64,000 nt of DNA, taken from positions 11,018,134-11,082,133 of the forward strand of contig NC_135562.1 of NCBI RefSeq assembly GCF_964340395.1. Reading direction: 5' to 3'. Source of the DNA: Glandiceps talaboti. Lineage: Eukaryota; Hemichordata; Enteropneusta; Spengelidae. The notes beneath the pieces were generated by a model that was not told where the DNA came from, did not search any database, and saw only the letters and a program-made list of their open reading frames with translations. Of the stretch, positions 40,931-52,573 are shown piece after piece. Numbering within the stretch: position 1 is the first letter of the stretch; every line of letters starts with the position of its first letter. The translations under genes and the position numbers were made by a program.

Positions 40931-41947
40931 TCACCTTCTCGGAGCAATGACTAAATTTACGAACAGTAAAATTTGCCCTAGCATAAAAAGACTTGAGCTG
41001 CCTCTGCATACAAATGTAACTAATTCGTCATCCCCCGTCGAAGGCATAATATATCCGAGGTACTTTTTAGAAGTAACAAACTTCGATTGCTTTTCGTACA
41101 AACAAACATTGGGGATCCGAACCGGTTTCCAAAATTTAGGGTAAATATACATACACTCAGTTTTAGTTGTGTGAAAAAGAATGTCATGCTGCTCGCCATA
41201 CTGCTCACAAATCTTAATCAATTTCCTTAAAGACTTGACTGAAGGACAAATCAGGACTAGGCCATCCGCATAAAACAGGTGGTTAGCTATTTTGCCAGGC
41301 ATATGACACCCTACTCCTGCTAACTGGAGCTCTTTACTCAGTCCGTCGAAATAAACAGCAAATAACTTTGGCGAAATAATGCTTCCTTGACGAACCCCAT
41401 TAATAACACTAAAAGGGGTCGATTCCGCTGAAGCCCAGCGAGCAGAGAATAATTGGCTACAATACCAAAATAGCAATATTCTAAATATAAATAAAGGAAT
41501 ATTTCTATTGATCAGTTTTCTAAACATGGTCCAGTGGTTCACCCTATCAAATGCTTTCGTTGCATCCATAAAACAGGAAAATACTGGCGAGTTATGTCTC
41601 TTATAAAAGTCAATTATCTCTTTTAACACAAAGATACACATATCAGTGGAGTGGTTACTTTTGAACCCAAATTGAAAGTCACTTGTGTCAATACTCTGCC
41701 CAATGCGAGATAAAATACAAATTTCGGGCAACTTTGACGCCGCCGTAACTATAGCAACAGGTCTGTAATTATCAACTGACGTAATATCTTTAGATTTGTC
41801 TTTCACAATAGGTACAATTGTTGCATGCATAAAGCTATCTTGAAGGTACCCGTGAACGAAAAAAGCAGTGAAGCACAAACTGAGTAAAACATAAAGGATT
41901 GGATTCGCATAGATAAAATGTTCTGCAGTTATACCATCTTTTCCCAT
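40931..41947 (-). pseudogene. LINE reverse transcriptase, catalytic Asp lost
   Basis: A 338-codon open stretch with typical RT blocks: DNYRPVAIVTAASK, FGFKSNHSTD, FSCFMDATKAFDRVNHW, NGVRQGSIISPKLFAVY, and YADG where active enzymes have YADD (plus-strand 41261-41272, GGC for the second Asp). The palm residue needed for catalysis is therefore missing. It is the longest intact piece of the 40.6-43.9 kb LINE. Confidence 0.85.
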
Positions 41948-42341
41948 TGCTTTACCCTTTTCTAACTTCTAACGCGTCTCTAGTTTCTTTAGGAGTGACA
42001 ATCATTTCATCATGAAAATTGACTTCCAGTAGAGCAGACTGTACAAATTCCTTATTTTGAGTACTCGTAACGGAATTGGAAGTAAGGACTCGTAGTGCGT
42101 TTTCCACATTTCGGCTATTTTTGTATGGCCATTGTAACCTCCTACAGTAGTAGGTGGTGGACAAGCACCACCTGTGCAGGTGCGAACGGAGTTCCAAAAT
42201 TTACGAGTGTCTCCATGTGTAAGATTATAAGCCATCGCCTCTGCCCTAGCTTTGTCCTGATTTCTTTTACAAGAACTTAATACTAATTTGAATTTGGCTC
42301 AAGATGTACGTATCAAATCAAATATGGGACCGTAATGCGGT

Positions 42342-42811
42342 TAGCTGCAATAATTGTAGCGTTTGATGTGATTTTGAGGGTTTTTTCGTCTGTTTTTGTG
42401 CCTTTTTTCGTTCCGAAGTTTAACCCGAATCAAACGCTACAATTCCTCTTACACAAACGCAAATAGACAGAAGCGATTCAGATCTGAATCGCAAAATTGG
42501 GCAGATTTTTCTGCTAAATTACGCCTTTCCTGGCAAAATATCGGTCATTTCCTAACGCCAACATTAATTACGGAGCCTTCAAGACCCAAGAAGTGTTCAG
42601 AGGTACCCCAATTCCGTCAAAATCGGCAAATATAGCAACGCATGCAGTATTATGAAACGGGCGGTACACTTTCAACGTGGTCTTGTCTATTTGCGTTTGC
42701 GTTAGAGGAATTGTAGCGTTTGATTCGGGTTAAACTTCGGAACGAAAAAAGGCACGAAAACAGACGAAAAAACCCTCAAAATCACATCAAACGCTACAAT
42801 TATTGCAGCTA
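42342..42811. mobile_element. 470-bp Mutator-like MITE inserted in a LINE
   Basis: Terminal inverted repeats of 128 bp (42342-42469 and 42684-42811) differ at about 3 positions. A perfect 9-bp target duplication, TAATGCGGT, flanks it (42333-42341 and 42812-42820). Long TIRs with a 9-bp duplication point to a Mutator-type transposase. Each TIR is bounded by inverted copies of AATTGTAGCGTTTGAT (42352, 42429, 42709, 42786), so the element is a palindrome made of palindromes. No ORF of note. Confidence 0.9.
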
Positions 42812-43485
42812 TAATGCGGTTTGCCATGAACTACCCACAATTTGAAAGCGTCCCGAGCAATATTGTGCAGATTGCTTACTTGGTCGTTCCAACCAGGTAC
42901 TTCATTAAAGTTTCTCGCCTTTGTAGCCGGAGTACTCATGCCAGCAGCCTGCTTCAAACTTGTAACTATACCCGCGTAAAACATATGCAAATCAGACAGG
43001 TGGTCACTATTAGTACAGTGAGGATCACGGCATGCAAGTGAATGGTTGGGAATTGCAATTTTACCAAGTAACTGCCCTGTCAAATTCTGATAACAACTCA
43101 AATCATCAGGTGTTGCAGTGCGCCAGTTTGGTTTTGAGTTATAGCTATTCCCTGTATGATGATTGGGTTCAAAACGAATTAACCCTGATATATCAATGCT
43201 AACACAAAGAGGAAAATAATCAGAAGGTCGTATATAATATGAATACTAGAAATTACATTGTGCACTGAGTGGGTACTCAGACAGTGGTCTAGCCATCCTG
43301 TACTGCCATGAGCTTCACTGTAGAACGTAAAGTTATTCTCTTTTCTACCAAGTATATCAATATCGGAAATAAACAGATTATTATCTATACAAAATTATTC
43401 AAGTTCATCACCAAACAATGTTTCTAAATTAGAGTTGAAATCCCCAAGGACAATAACATTAACTGTCTCCATATCCTGGATCATG

Positions 43486-43880
43486 CTATCGATTTTTAGC
43501 TAAATAACTCAAATAATCATCATAGTTATCTCTCGAACATGTCGGTAAATAAGCACAAATTATAAATAGATTTGTAGCTTCAGTGTTTAGTTCGACCCCG
43601 ATAAGTCTAGTGTCATTTAATAACTTTAACTTGATACTATGTCCGAGTGACTTTCGCCACATAATTGCTACTCCCCCATAGGGTCGTCCAATCCGAATAC
43701 CAAGGTCGTCACCCATGGCAGAAACCCCACATGCGTTAAAATCTTTGTGAATATTGGAGAGTATACTGAGTTCAACTTTTGTAAGCCAATGTTCCTGCAA
43801 TAAAATAATATCTTGAGTTTCACATAACGTTTGAATGGCGTCAATAGACGATTTAACACCTCGACAATGAAACTATGTTC
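43486..43880 (-). pseudogene. LINE apurinic-type endonuclease fragment
   Basis: Reads as the N-terminal half of an APE-like endonuclease: CRGVKSS, QDIILLQEHWL with the conserved Glu, GRPYGGVAIMWRKS, and IICAYLPT. Related blocks continue in broken frames to about 43240. Confidence 0.8.
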
Positions 43881-45695
43881 ACTGCCATATCAAAAGTTAG
43901 TAGAATTTGCGAATTAGAATTCCATCAGGCCACAATGCCGGCCGGGTTTATCACTTTATCCGAAAACTCTCGCGTTGTTTCGACAACAAACGAGGAGAAT
44001 GTGTCAAACTTAGTTTTCAACTGTTCACCTTTAACGGATAAATGACAATGTCTATCACTTTAACTGTTGATAGTTTTATTCGCGAGGCGCATACAACGTT
44101 AAAGTATAGACCAAATAATACGGTATTTTATTGTAAAGACCATGTTTTAATACCACATTCTCGCATTATTGTCATCTTATCAATGCAGTCGCAATGACTA
44201 CATGGGATAATCTTTTGTTGTGAGCCAGCTTTCTCTATAACTCTGCCAGAAAACTATTCTCAACCTAACTTTAATCCCAATCCGAATTTGGCCTCCTAAC
44301 GCAAGTGAACATCACTGTCAACTTTTTATCAGAGATTGAAACTATCGGTTGACATCACTGTCTACTTTTATCATAGATTGAAACTGTCGGTTGACATATC
44401 ATCACAGTCAACTTTAAACATACAATGAAAGCAGTGTCACCTGACAGAGTGTTGTCTGCTGGGTTGACACAAATCTTGACATGGCTACATTTTATCATCT
44501 GGCTCAACAAACTCTTACCAACGTCGCTACACTTTATCGTTTGGCTACATAAAAATCTCGCTAATACCATTACATTTTCTTTGTTTGGAATCAGATCGAT
44601 GCGATGCCGCGCCACATTGTGTAACATTTCGCTTTTACAATTTGTAATCGTATATCTTGCAACAACAAAAATTGCAGCAATGTTATCGAGTGTTTGCCTT
44701 GCCAGACTATAAAAACTTACGCTGCCCACGCTGTGACACTTCAGTAATTACAAGTGAAGTGGATGGAAATCAAGCACCCCCGGTCTGTGGCATAAACTGT
44801 GACCCACCCCCTAGTCCATTGTCAGGAGCCAGACGATAAAATGTAGCACTATTGGTAAGATTTTTGCTCACCCAGACGACGTTTTTATCTCATGTTTCGT
44901 TATTTTAACTGTACTTCTAAGCATTCCAGTCTCCACACACGAATGACACCGTTTGAAAAGAAACAGATTCTAACTCCTCTCGCTGGGAAGGTGACCTTGA
45001 CTGGGCTATAGCATTTCTTTACTTTAAAGGTATAATGCATTGTCACAATGATCGAACGAAATTGAAATACAGAAAGACAAGAAAATTGGACTGTTTTATT
45101 AGATGTAATTGTCCAACTTTGACAGCTGGTAGTGTTAGCAAGTTGTTGGTTGTAAGAAAATTGGACGGATTTGAAGGGAAAACTAACAATTTAATAGTCA
45201 AGTCTTAACCGCTAAATTTACATTGCCAGGTGCGCTTTGAATGAATAGAAACCGGTTTTGTTGTCTTTTCTACAATCTCCAAGGTGTCATGTACGTCAGA
45301 GGCGTCTTGCCTAACCCCAATGATACATAAACACCCACTGAAGGAACTTGAGTTGGACAACAATAGACTATAGTCTTGTAGGGCCGATGAATAGACGCAT
45401 TTTGCTAATTCCTAATTGCTCTAGTATAAACATCCATCTTCTTAAAGGCATCATCAGCGATTGATCGGGGCCTTAATTAAGTATAATCTGATCCTCCGAG
45501 AAAACTTATAAGAATACGGCCGTGATTGAAAACCAAGATTCGGCTAATAGTTTCAACAAAGCTAGTATGATAGGAAGACAAAGGCGTTTCAAACGCAGAA
45601 ATCGGTCTTTGAGCTTGAAACATTGTTATTCTCAATGGTGACTTTAATGAGTTTAACTTTCTCTGGTTTTTTCCCACGGTTTTCAAACACAGATA

Positions 45696-45762
45696 TATAT
45701 ATATAGTTATGTATAGTTATGTATAGTTATATATAGTTATGTATAGTTATGTATAGTTATGT
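45696..45762. repeat. 10-bp tandem repeat
   Basis: Seven units of TATAGTTATG with one ATATAG variant. Confidence 0.9.
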
Positions 45763-47269
45763 TAAAGTGACCATGTTGATGAGAAATGTGTATTTATATT
45801 GGATTTTATTTATAAATGAAACTACTTTGTACACATATGTTAGGTTTCATTTTTACAATTTATTGCGTAATATACACAGACTTAGGCGATGTTGGTTTAC
45901 TTTCTTTTCGAGAAAAAACATGTAAATTATCTTATTGAGTAAAAAAATACCATTTTCTCATCCATTCAACATTTCTTGAATCATAGCTCTACATTTATAT
46001 AACGTTTAGCTCAACTAACCCTGTGGTTTTAATTCCACAAGCAATGCAAAATTAATAGTCCGTTTAGGCTAGGCGGGGGGGGGGGGTGTTCGAATCATTT
46101 TAGGTTTCAATCGACAGAACAATTTCACTTTTAATTAAAACTGTTTCGTATCACTAAAAGCAAATATTTTTTTCTGAAAACTGTCAAATCGAGAAATGAA
46201 AGACTTGCTGCTATAAGCTTATAGTAAATGCTTGGTACTAAAAATATAGAGTACGACATACTGATTTGAAATTTGACTGTGCTGTCTGATACAATTGTCA
46301 AATTTTGATTGATTAATTAAGTTAGAAGGGGTGGAGCGTTCTGAGGCCTAACTAAAAGAATTTAGCATTTTTTTTATCCTACATTGAATAATCGATCTGG
46401 CCCCTTAGTGTGTTGGACTCAATTTACATGGAGTTGACATGTAGTCTGGTTTTAGCTTACAAGAGGGTCAATGTCCTGGGTTTTTTGTCAGAAAATACAG
46501 TAACAAAAAAAAACGTTCAAAATCATTCTCTTATTTCTACTTAAACGTCTAAAGAGGAGAGAGATATTTAAACTTTTGCAGTTACTTTATCTCAAAACTC
46601 ATTCTTAGTTAAAAATCAAGACGAAAACGAGTAGTAACTACACAATTATGCAAATCTGTGAACAAAATTATCTAAAAACGTATCAGATATAACGAAATGG
46701 TTACCAAACGAACTCTGACAAACAAAAAGTAGTTTGATGAATATAACTTCAGATTTATATTCTTCATCTTAACGTCTTGAACTTTCAACCTTGACTTTAA
46801 AGGTATATATATTTTAGTAAGTAAATTTCGATCGTTTTTTTTTATATGTGAAATTGCAGCAAGCTTTACTCAAAGATTGTATGGGCGTCAATATGGTTTA
46901 TTCAAGAGTGAAGGGTTACTTTGAAATTCAGATTACACGTCGTATTAGATGTAAAGTCATTGATCTGTAACCTTATTTAATTGGGAGGGGAGGAGAGAGG
47001 GGCAATACCAAATTGCAGCTGTCAGGACTGGACATGTATGTAGTTTCATGGCGAGAGATGACGTTGACCGTCTTGAACAATTAAGAAAAGTGAAAGTCCA
47101 TCACCAAGTGCTTCGATTTTCATAACACATGCTGTAAACGAATTAGAAGATTTCTGTAAACTTTAGTTTCTCAAATTGACAAAATTGTATTCGTATTTTG
47201 ATAAGACTGTACGGTTGGCAACACACAATGAACAAACTTGATGGAAGCGAAAATAAACCGAATCAATTA

Positions 47270-47400
47270 ATACCCAATTCCATCACTTAAACTACGCCGT
47301 CTGATGTTTATTTCTGTAGAACTTTTGTTCTTACCCGGCCATCCGTTAACTAGTGTCTTCACAAAAGCTTCCATTCATTCTTAAAGTCATTGACTCGCTA
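47270..47400 (+). repeat. Interspersed repeat family C, copy 3 (short)
   Basis: Retains CATCACTTAAACTACGCCGT and GGCCATCCGTTAACTAGTGT. More diverged than the others. Confidence 0.5.
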
Positions 47401-49264
47401 ATGGCACGCGTGACTTTAATATTACAATGTACATGTTATCACATTATGCGTAACGACAATCGGCGACTTTTGTCGTACTTTCTATATTTGAATATCCATT
47501 TTTAGATCTAGAGTAAAGGATGATGGTGATCTCAATGAATAAAGCATGGAGTCAAACAAATGTTACTTATGGTCTCATGCTGCTCGACCCTCTCTCTGGT
47601 CAGCGCAGCACAGACAAGAAACAAACTTGTCTATGCTGTTTAGGTACGTCCTGAAAAGGGCGCCCTCAAACATCGGTCAAACCCTTCCATATAGAGCAGG
47701 CCGGTGAGGGCTGAGCCATTAGACGTATAGTTAGCTTTGCATTTACTGACGTTACAGTCAGTCAGTATCAATTGATCGTTAATAAAAGTGGCGCGCTAAT
47801 CGTGCAGAAAGAAAGACATTTTACACGCTAAAACGGTGAATTTTGAATTGGCGATCAACGGCGACTCGAGCAGAGGAGATATTTTCCTGCTGAATTGAAG
47901 CAACAACAAATGTAACAGCCTGGTAGGGAGCGTGATTCCACGTGACGTGTGAGGTAGAATGCGACTAATGAACTTGGGACACAAATTTCACTGAAAATCA
48001 AAACTTCTTGAAATCCGTCTCCCATCTTTGCCAATATGAAGCTTGCTATGGTCTTTTTTATTTCCTAGCAAATCAACAATGTTATTTTCCCATGGAGAGA
48101 TAATGTAATATTCTGCGGCCATATTTGGATTCTCAAATGGCTTAATTCTGATGTCACCTTGACCTCGTTTTCAACGATTACCATGGTGACAAGAGATTTC
48201 CTTCTTGCTTTTTAACTGACAGTGGGTAAGAGAGCTTTCATGAACAAAGTATAGTTTAGCTGCATTCTACGTCAGTATATTATAGCTACGATCAGAAATA
48301 GACGGCCCTACTTTTTACTATAGAGCACTAGTGGCAATACTCAAATAAGTGGGTTTTTTCTCTAAAAAGTGACGACAAATTTGAGAAACTCGTCACTCAT
48401 TTCGTCCAGAGTCATTGTATGTACAGTTTTATTCAAAATGGAGATGTTATCTCAGAAACTATTATATTGGAACTTGCATTATCTCGATTGTACTATAAAT
48501 GATATATGACGTCGCATAAATTAGCCTTCTGCTCGGCATAATCAAAAATCTCGTAACTTATGTTGTCTTTGTGTGATCATCTGTAAAACATTGTCCCCCA
48601 GACGCAAGTCATCCATTAAATCCCCCTGAGTCTTTCTTGTGGGTCTAAGCTTCTTCGAGTAAAGTGCACTTAAGTTATTACAACGCCATAATAGGGATCA
48701 TTGTCTGCGCTTTTGTTTGTAAAGACAATTTAGGATTAATTGAGTATAATCCGATCCTATGAGAAAACTAACAAGAATTGGACACTGACTGGACACCAAG
48801 ACGATTCCTGTATACCTCTCTAAATGGGGTCTGGACACTGATTCATAGCTGTGTTTTTGCTATGTTCTAGTCGCCAGTCACACAGTTTCAAAACTTAACT
48901 TACATTTTTTTAAACTTTGTACGGATTTACTTTTTTTTCCCTGAGCTAGTGATTTTAAGTGTATTCCCTTGAGTGACGAATAAGTACATTAGAGAGACCC
49001 CAGGAGTATAAGATGTACACTTGAATACAGCCATTAAATATTGAACCATGACATGTCATGGTATGTGTTGCTAAACCGACATTTGTACCTACCGTAACCC
49101 GCAAAAATGATATGCGATTCCCACCCGACTGAAAGTGGGAACACCTATCCAGGAAACAGTGACATTTTCATAAACTATGGGTTTTGGAGAGTTATTTCAT
49201 GATTTTACACATCACCTTCAATTATTTGCGATTTTTGAGAAACACCAAGTTGCTCTATTCTACA

Positions 49265-49406
49265 TGTAGACTTGAAGGACTAACGCTGCCACATTGTCCT
49301 AACTAACATTTTGATTGGAAGGACGAGCGAAAAATAAAAAAAAATAAAAAAAATGACAGTAAGGATAGCGGAAATAATCTAGTAGCGTTAGTCTTTCAAG
49401 TCTACA
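49265..49406. mobile_element. 142-bp MITE-like inverted repeat
   Basis: Ends are inverted copies of TGTAGACTTGAARGACTAAC with an A-rich, unrelated centre. No target duplication is clear. Confidence 0.6.
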
Positions 49407-49714
49407 GGTAGGCTAGTTGATCTTACTGTGCCATCATGGGGTATCTTTGCTGTGTCATGTCAGTGATTACCTGAGTATTTTGTGAGACATTGTTCTGTTC
49501 AAGCGCTCTGTTAAGATGTAGGATTTGTCATGTGTGATTCTAAACAAGTGTCATCGTCCTTTGCTAGTCACTAGGGTGCCACAAAATAGAAGACCAGAGG
49601 CTACCCATCAAAAGAATTCAAAGCCACACGGCTAGCCTCAGGACTTCAACACAGTGATCATGCATTTTGATACACAGCAAAACGTTAAGACGCAAAGGGC
49701 GAACACAAATGCTG

Positions 49715-50060
49715 AAGAACGTTATAAAAAGTGACAATGAACCAAGTCAATTAAAATCTCATTTCAGCACTAAACGCCGCCGTATGTACATCCGCCCCAT
49801 ATACATTGACGAAGACCCTTCTGTCTTTAACCGGTCATCCGTGAAGTAACATCTCAACAAAAGATTTCATCAAATAACCAACGCTTCTTTTTTTCCGTTG
49901 AAATCCTTTACACTCCAGTGGCACAGATAATTTAGTGTCACAATGAAATCAACATACAAATAAAAACACACAGAAGACCACCGTTATTACTTTGGTTTAA
50001 ACCTTTGCTTTACACACCGTACCCGTGAGAGAAACTGACTAAATTACGTCATCCGCATAC
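49715..50060 (+). repeat. Interspersed repeat family C, copy 4
   Basis: The longest match to 13763-14030: TAAACGCCGCCGTATGTACA, CCGGTCATCCGTGAAG, CACAGATAATTTAGTGTCAC. Non-coding. Confidence 0.65.
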
Positions 50061-50234
50061 AAACAAAGCAGAATGAAGATCATCGCTATACTTTCCTGTC
50101 AATGTTAGAACACAACTCTTTCCAAGTATGTTACTTGTGATGGAAATGCGAAAAAAATGAAAATTACAAAATAATTATCAAATTTAAGATTTCGTTTTAA
50201 CGTTTGGTTGAAATATGACGTAGGGAATACGATT

Positions 50235-50400
50235 CGAATACTCTGTTTACCTCTAGTTTTCTTTGTGCATTGTCAGTTGTTTTCGATTTTCTTTGTTCTG
50301 GGATTGAGCAGCTCTTCTTAGGCGCGCTCTCAGGCTAGGCGCTCACTCCCGGAACAACAAAATCGAACACGACAATAAACGCAGGAAATAAAACGTCGGA
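50235..50400. repeat. Decayed palindrome related to the 51.6-kb element
   Basis: Imperfect inverted arms centred near 50315 (TTTGTTCTGGGATTGAGC against GCTCACTCCCGGAACAAC). Their order of blocks resembles that of 51625-51880. Confidence 0.5.
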
Positions 50401-51624
50401 TTTTTTCTAAGTTTATCCTTGCAGCATTTTGAAATAACTTCACAAAATTGGCACAACCCTGACTGCAAAGTTCCTTAATGGATCTTCTCCAGATTTAAGG
50501 TTTTTTTTCTTATAAACATGATGTTTTGTACACCAAAGTAATAGGGCTACAATCAAGTTATACAAGCTTCCAAAAGCTTCCAATCGTACATCTGAAAGGG
50601 CGCCCTCGGTGGCAAAATACTGATCCTCATGGGCGTGTGTGATATATCGTGCAAACGAAGGTCTTCACTACTATTAGCCAGCACAACAACACATCTCAAA
50701 AACCCTGCATTTTAATGAACTCTACGAGTCTTTGGAAAAAAATCACAAATATTTTACCAGACCTGCATACACCAACCCATGTATATACAAGATGGTTTTG
50801 TAAAGTCTATAGTCAACAAAAAATAATCTGTAACAGAAATTACATAAACTGTACTGGCAGGATACTTTTCTTTAGCAAGTCGTATTCCTAAAATATCTAC
50901 TCAGTGTCAACTGTCTTTTATAGTTTCTGTACTTGATTCAAATCGAAAATATAGTGGAGAGTACAGTGGGTATAAAGTGGACATGTTATTCGTTGAGGGC
51001 GTTGTTTACCTGCGTGACAAATCCGACCACGGTTGTATCATCAGTGCGTGACATCAATCATTGATCCATGATCAGATAAACATCAGTACATGTACTTTTT
51101 TTGTTACCGGAAGTGAGGAAAACAGGAGTTATAAATCTCTGTGTAAGTAATACTCCCACTAAATGTGACAATAAAATCACGAAACTTAAAAAAAACAAAA
51201 AACACGTCGACGTCGTCTGGCTCAACAAAAATCTTATACATTCAGTGTCTGCAGTCATTTACTTGAACTTTTGGAATGATTTATGATATAGTTACTGCAG
51301 TAAATTGTAATGCATTTGAAGTAATTTGTAATAACTGACATGCCCCAAAACCTTCCCCCATTCTCCTAAATAAGTAATATGGCGTGATTGGCTCAAACGG
51401 GTCTTTTTCAAAATTTGGTGTAATTTGTTGCATGCAAATTGAGTGCTGAGTGTAATATAGGTCACACCCCTAAGAAAGAGTGGGTTATGGCTCTATATAA
51501 CCAACCGAAATCAAGGCCTCTGATTGGCCAAGTCGGTCTAGTCGTAGTATAAAATAAAATAAATATAAAATATTTATTTATTTACTTTATTTATAATGAA
51601 ATAAGCCATTTCATGATGTAAAAG

Positions 51625-51880
51625 AATCTGATTAAATCTGATGTGATGAAAGTGGCTAGATGTCTTTATTTACCTCTATTTCTATCATTTTGTGTCATTT
51701 GTTTTGTTCTGGAGTGATCGCAACCTTCCAATATCTGACCCTGTGTAATATAAAATCTCGTTTGAATCACATACTGGGAAGGCAGCGATCACCCAAAACA
51801 AAACAAACGACACAGAACGATGGAAACAGAGGTAAATAAAGACATCTAGCCACTTTCACCACACCAGACATTAATCAGAA
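51625..51880. mobile_element. 256-bp palindromic MITE-like element
   Basis: Arms of about 100 bp are near-perfect inverted copies; GAAAGTGGCTAGATGTCTTT opens each arm and GTTTTGTTYTGGRGTGATCG lies towards the centre. A decayed relative is at 50235-50400. Non-coding. Confidence 0.7.
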
Positions 51881-51984
51881 TGGATGTAAAACAGAAACGG
51901 AATATAGCGCCCTCTAGTGACACATTTCTGCTGTGGTGTACATTGATGAATGATAATACCTTGTAATCGTAAGACAAGTACTGG

Positions 51985-51996
51985 TTTATTTATTTC
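51985..51996 (-). terminator. Candidate POFUT1 polyadenylation signal
   Basis: TTTATTTATTT on the plus strand gives AATAAA on the minus strand about 570 bp after the stop codon. It is AT-rich sequence, so a chance match is possible. Confidence 0.25.
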
Positions 51997-52350
51997 ATAG
52001 TGTCAAACAAGTATTGCTTTGAAGAAAATATAAATACAAGTGGTAGAAAAATAGAGACTCTAGAGAAAGTCAATTGCATTATAAATTGATACAGCCAATA
52101 ACCAAAGTCTAAAAGATGTAGTGAGAATAGTTCAACTAACATAAAAAAAAATATTGCCTTCATAAACTCAATTCTCTCCATCCGAGTATTAAAATCATTC
52201 TAATTATGACATTTCTAATTATGACACTGTTCTAATTATGAGTGACCTCATGACATCAAACATTTTTCTATTACCTGACTACTAAATGTATTAAAAGTCT
52301 AACTGATGATTTAATAAGTCAATACTTCATTACATCATATGAAATTAAAA

Positions 52351-52573
52351 GCCCTGATTGGGTGATATGTCATCGCATCATTCTAGCTCAAACACTGATT
52401 GGTTGATAATTCATTGCATCATTCAAGCTCAAAGTACTGATTGGTTGATAATTCAATTATTCATTTGCATAATTCCAGTTCAAAGCACTCATTGGTCAAA
52501 CATTCATTGCATCATTCAAGCTCAGAGTTCTGATTGGTTATTAATGTTCATTGCAAAATTATTCCAACTCAAA
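52351..52573 (-). repeat. Tandem repeat of the POFUT1 C-terminal codons and proximal 3' UTR, 5 units
   Basis: Five units of 41-51 bp. On the minus strand the first starts at the last coding codons (TTTGAGTTGGAATAA, Phe-Glu-Leu-Glu-stop). The four downstream copies read SELE-stop, FELE followed by Leu, FELE-stop and FELE-stop, differing mostly at synonymous positions. Each unit also carries a CCAAT element (CCAATCAG in four, CCAATGAG in one). The copies lie beyond the real stop, so they are 3' UTR or flanking DNA. Confidence 0.85.

Larger units (their letters stand above)
40595..43890 (-). mobile_element. Non-LTR retrotransposon with endonuclease and RT, broken by a MITE
   Basis: Reading the minus strand, an APE-type endonuclease begins near 43880 (CRGVKSSIDAIQTLCETQDI, then LQEHWL). 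It continues with GDFN near 43450 and a WLDHCLS block near 43290. The reverse transcriptase lies at 41947-40931. Several frameshifts and stops break the ORF, and the Mutator-like MITE at 42342-42811 splits it. Layout (EN, then RT, no RNase H seen) fits the CR1/jockey/L2 group; the clade is not fixed. Confidence 0.85.
43900..49260. other. Gene-free region between the LINE and POFUT1
   Basis: No supported gene. It contains diverged copies of repeats noted above (44215-44305, 45115-45330, 47270-47400), a run of 13 G near 46075, and a 10-bp tandem repeat at 45696. ORFs are short and unrecognised. Confidence 0.5.

Noticed and set aside
44425-44712. Overlapping ORFs on both strands near 44.5 kb
   Set aside because: They read through locally repeated motifs (GTTGACATCACTGTC-like blocks) and match nothing known.
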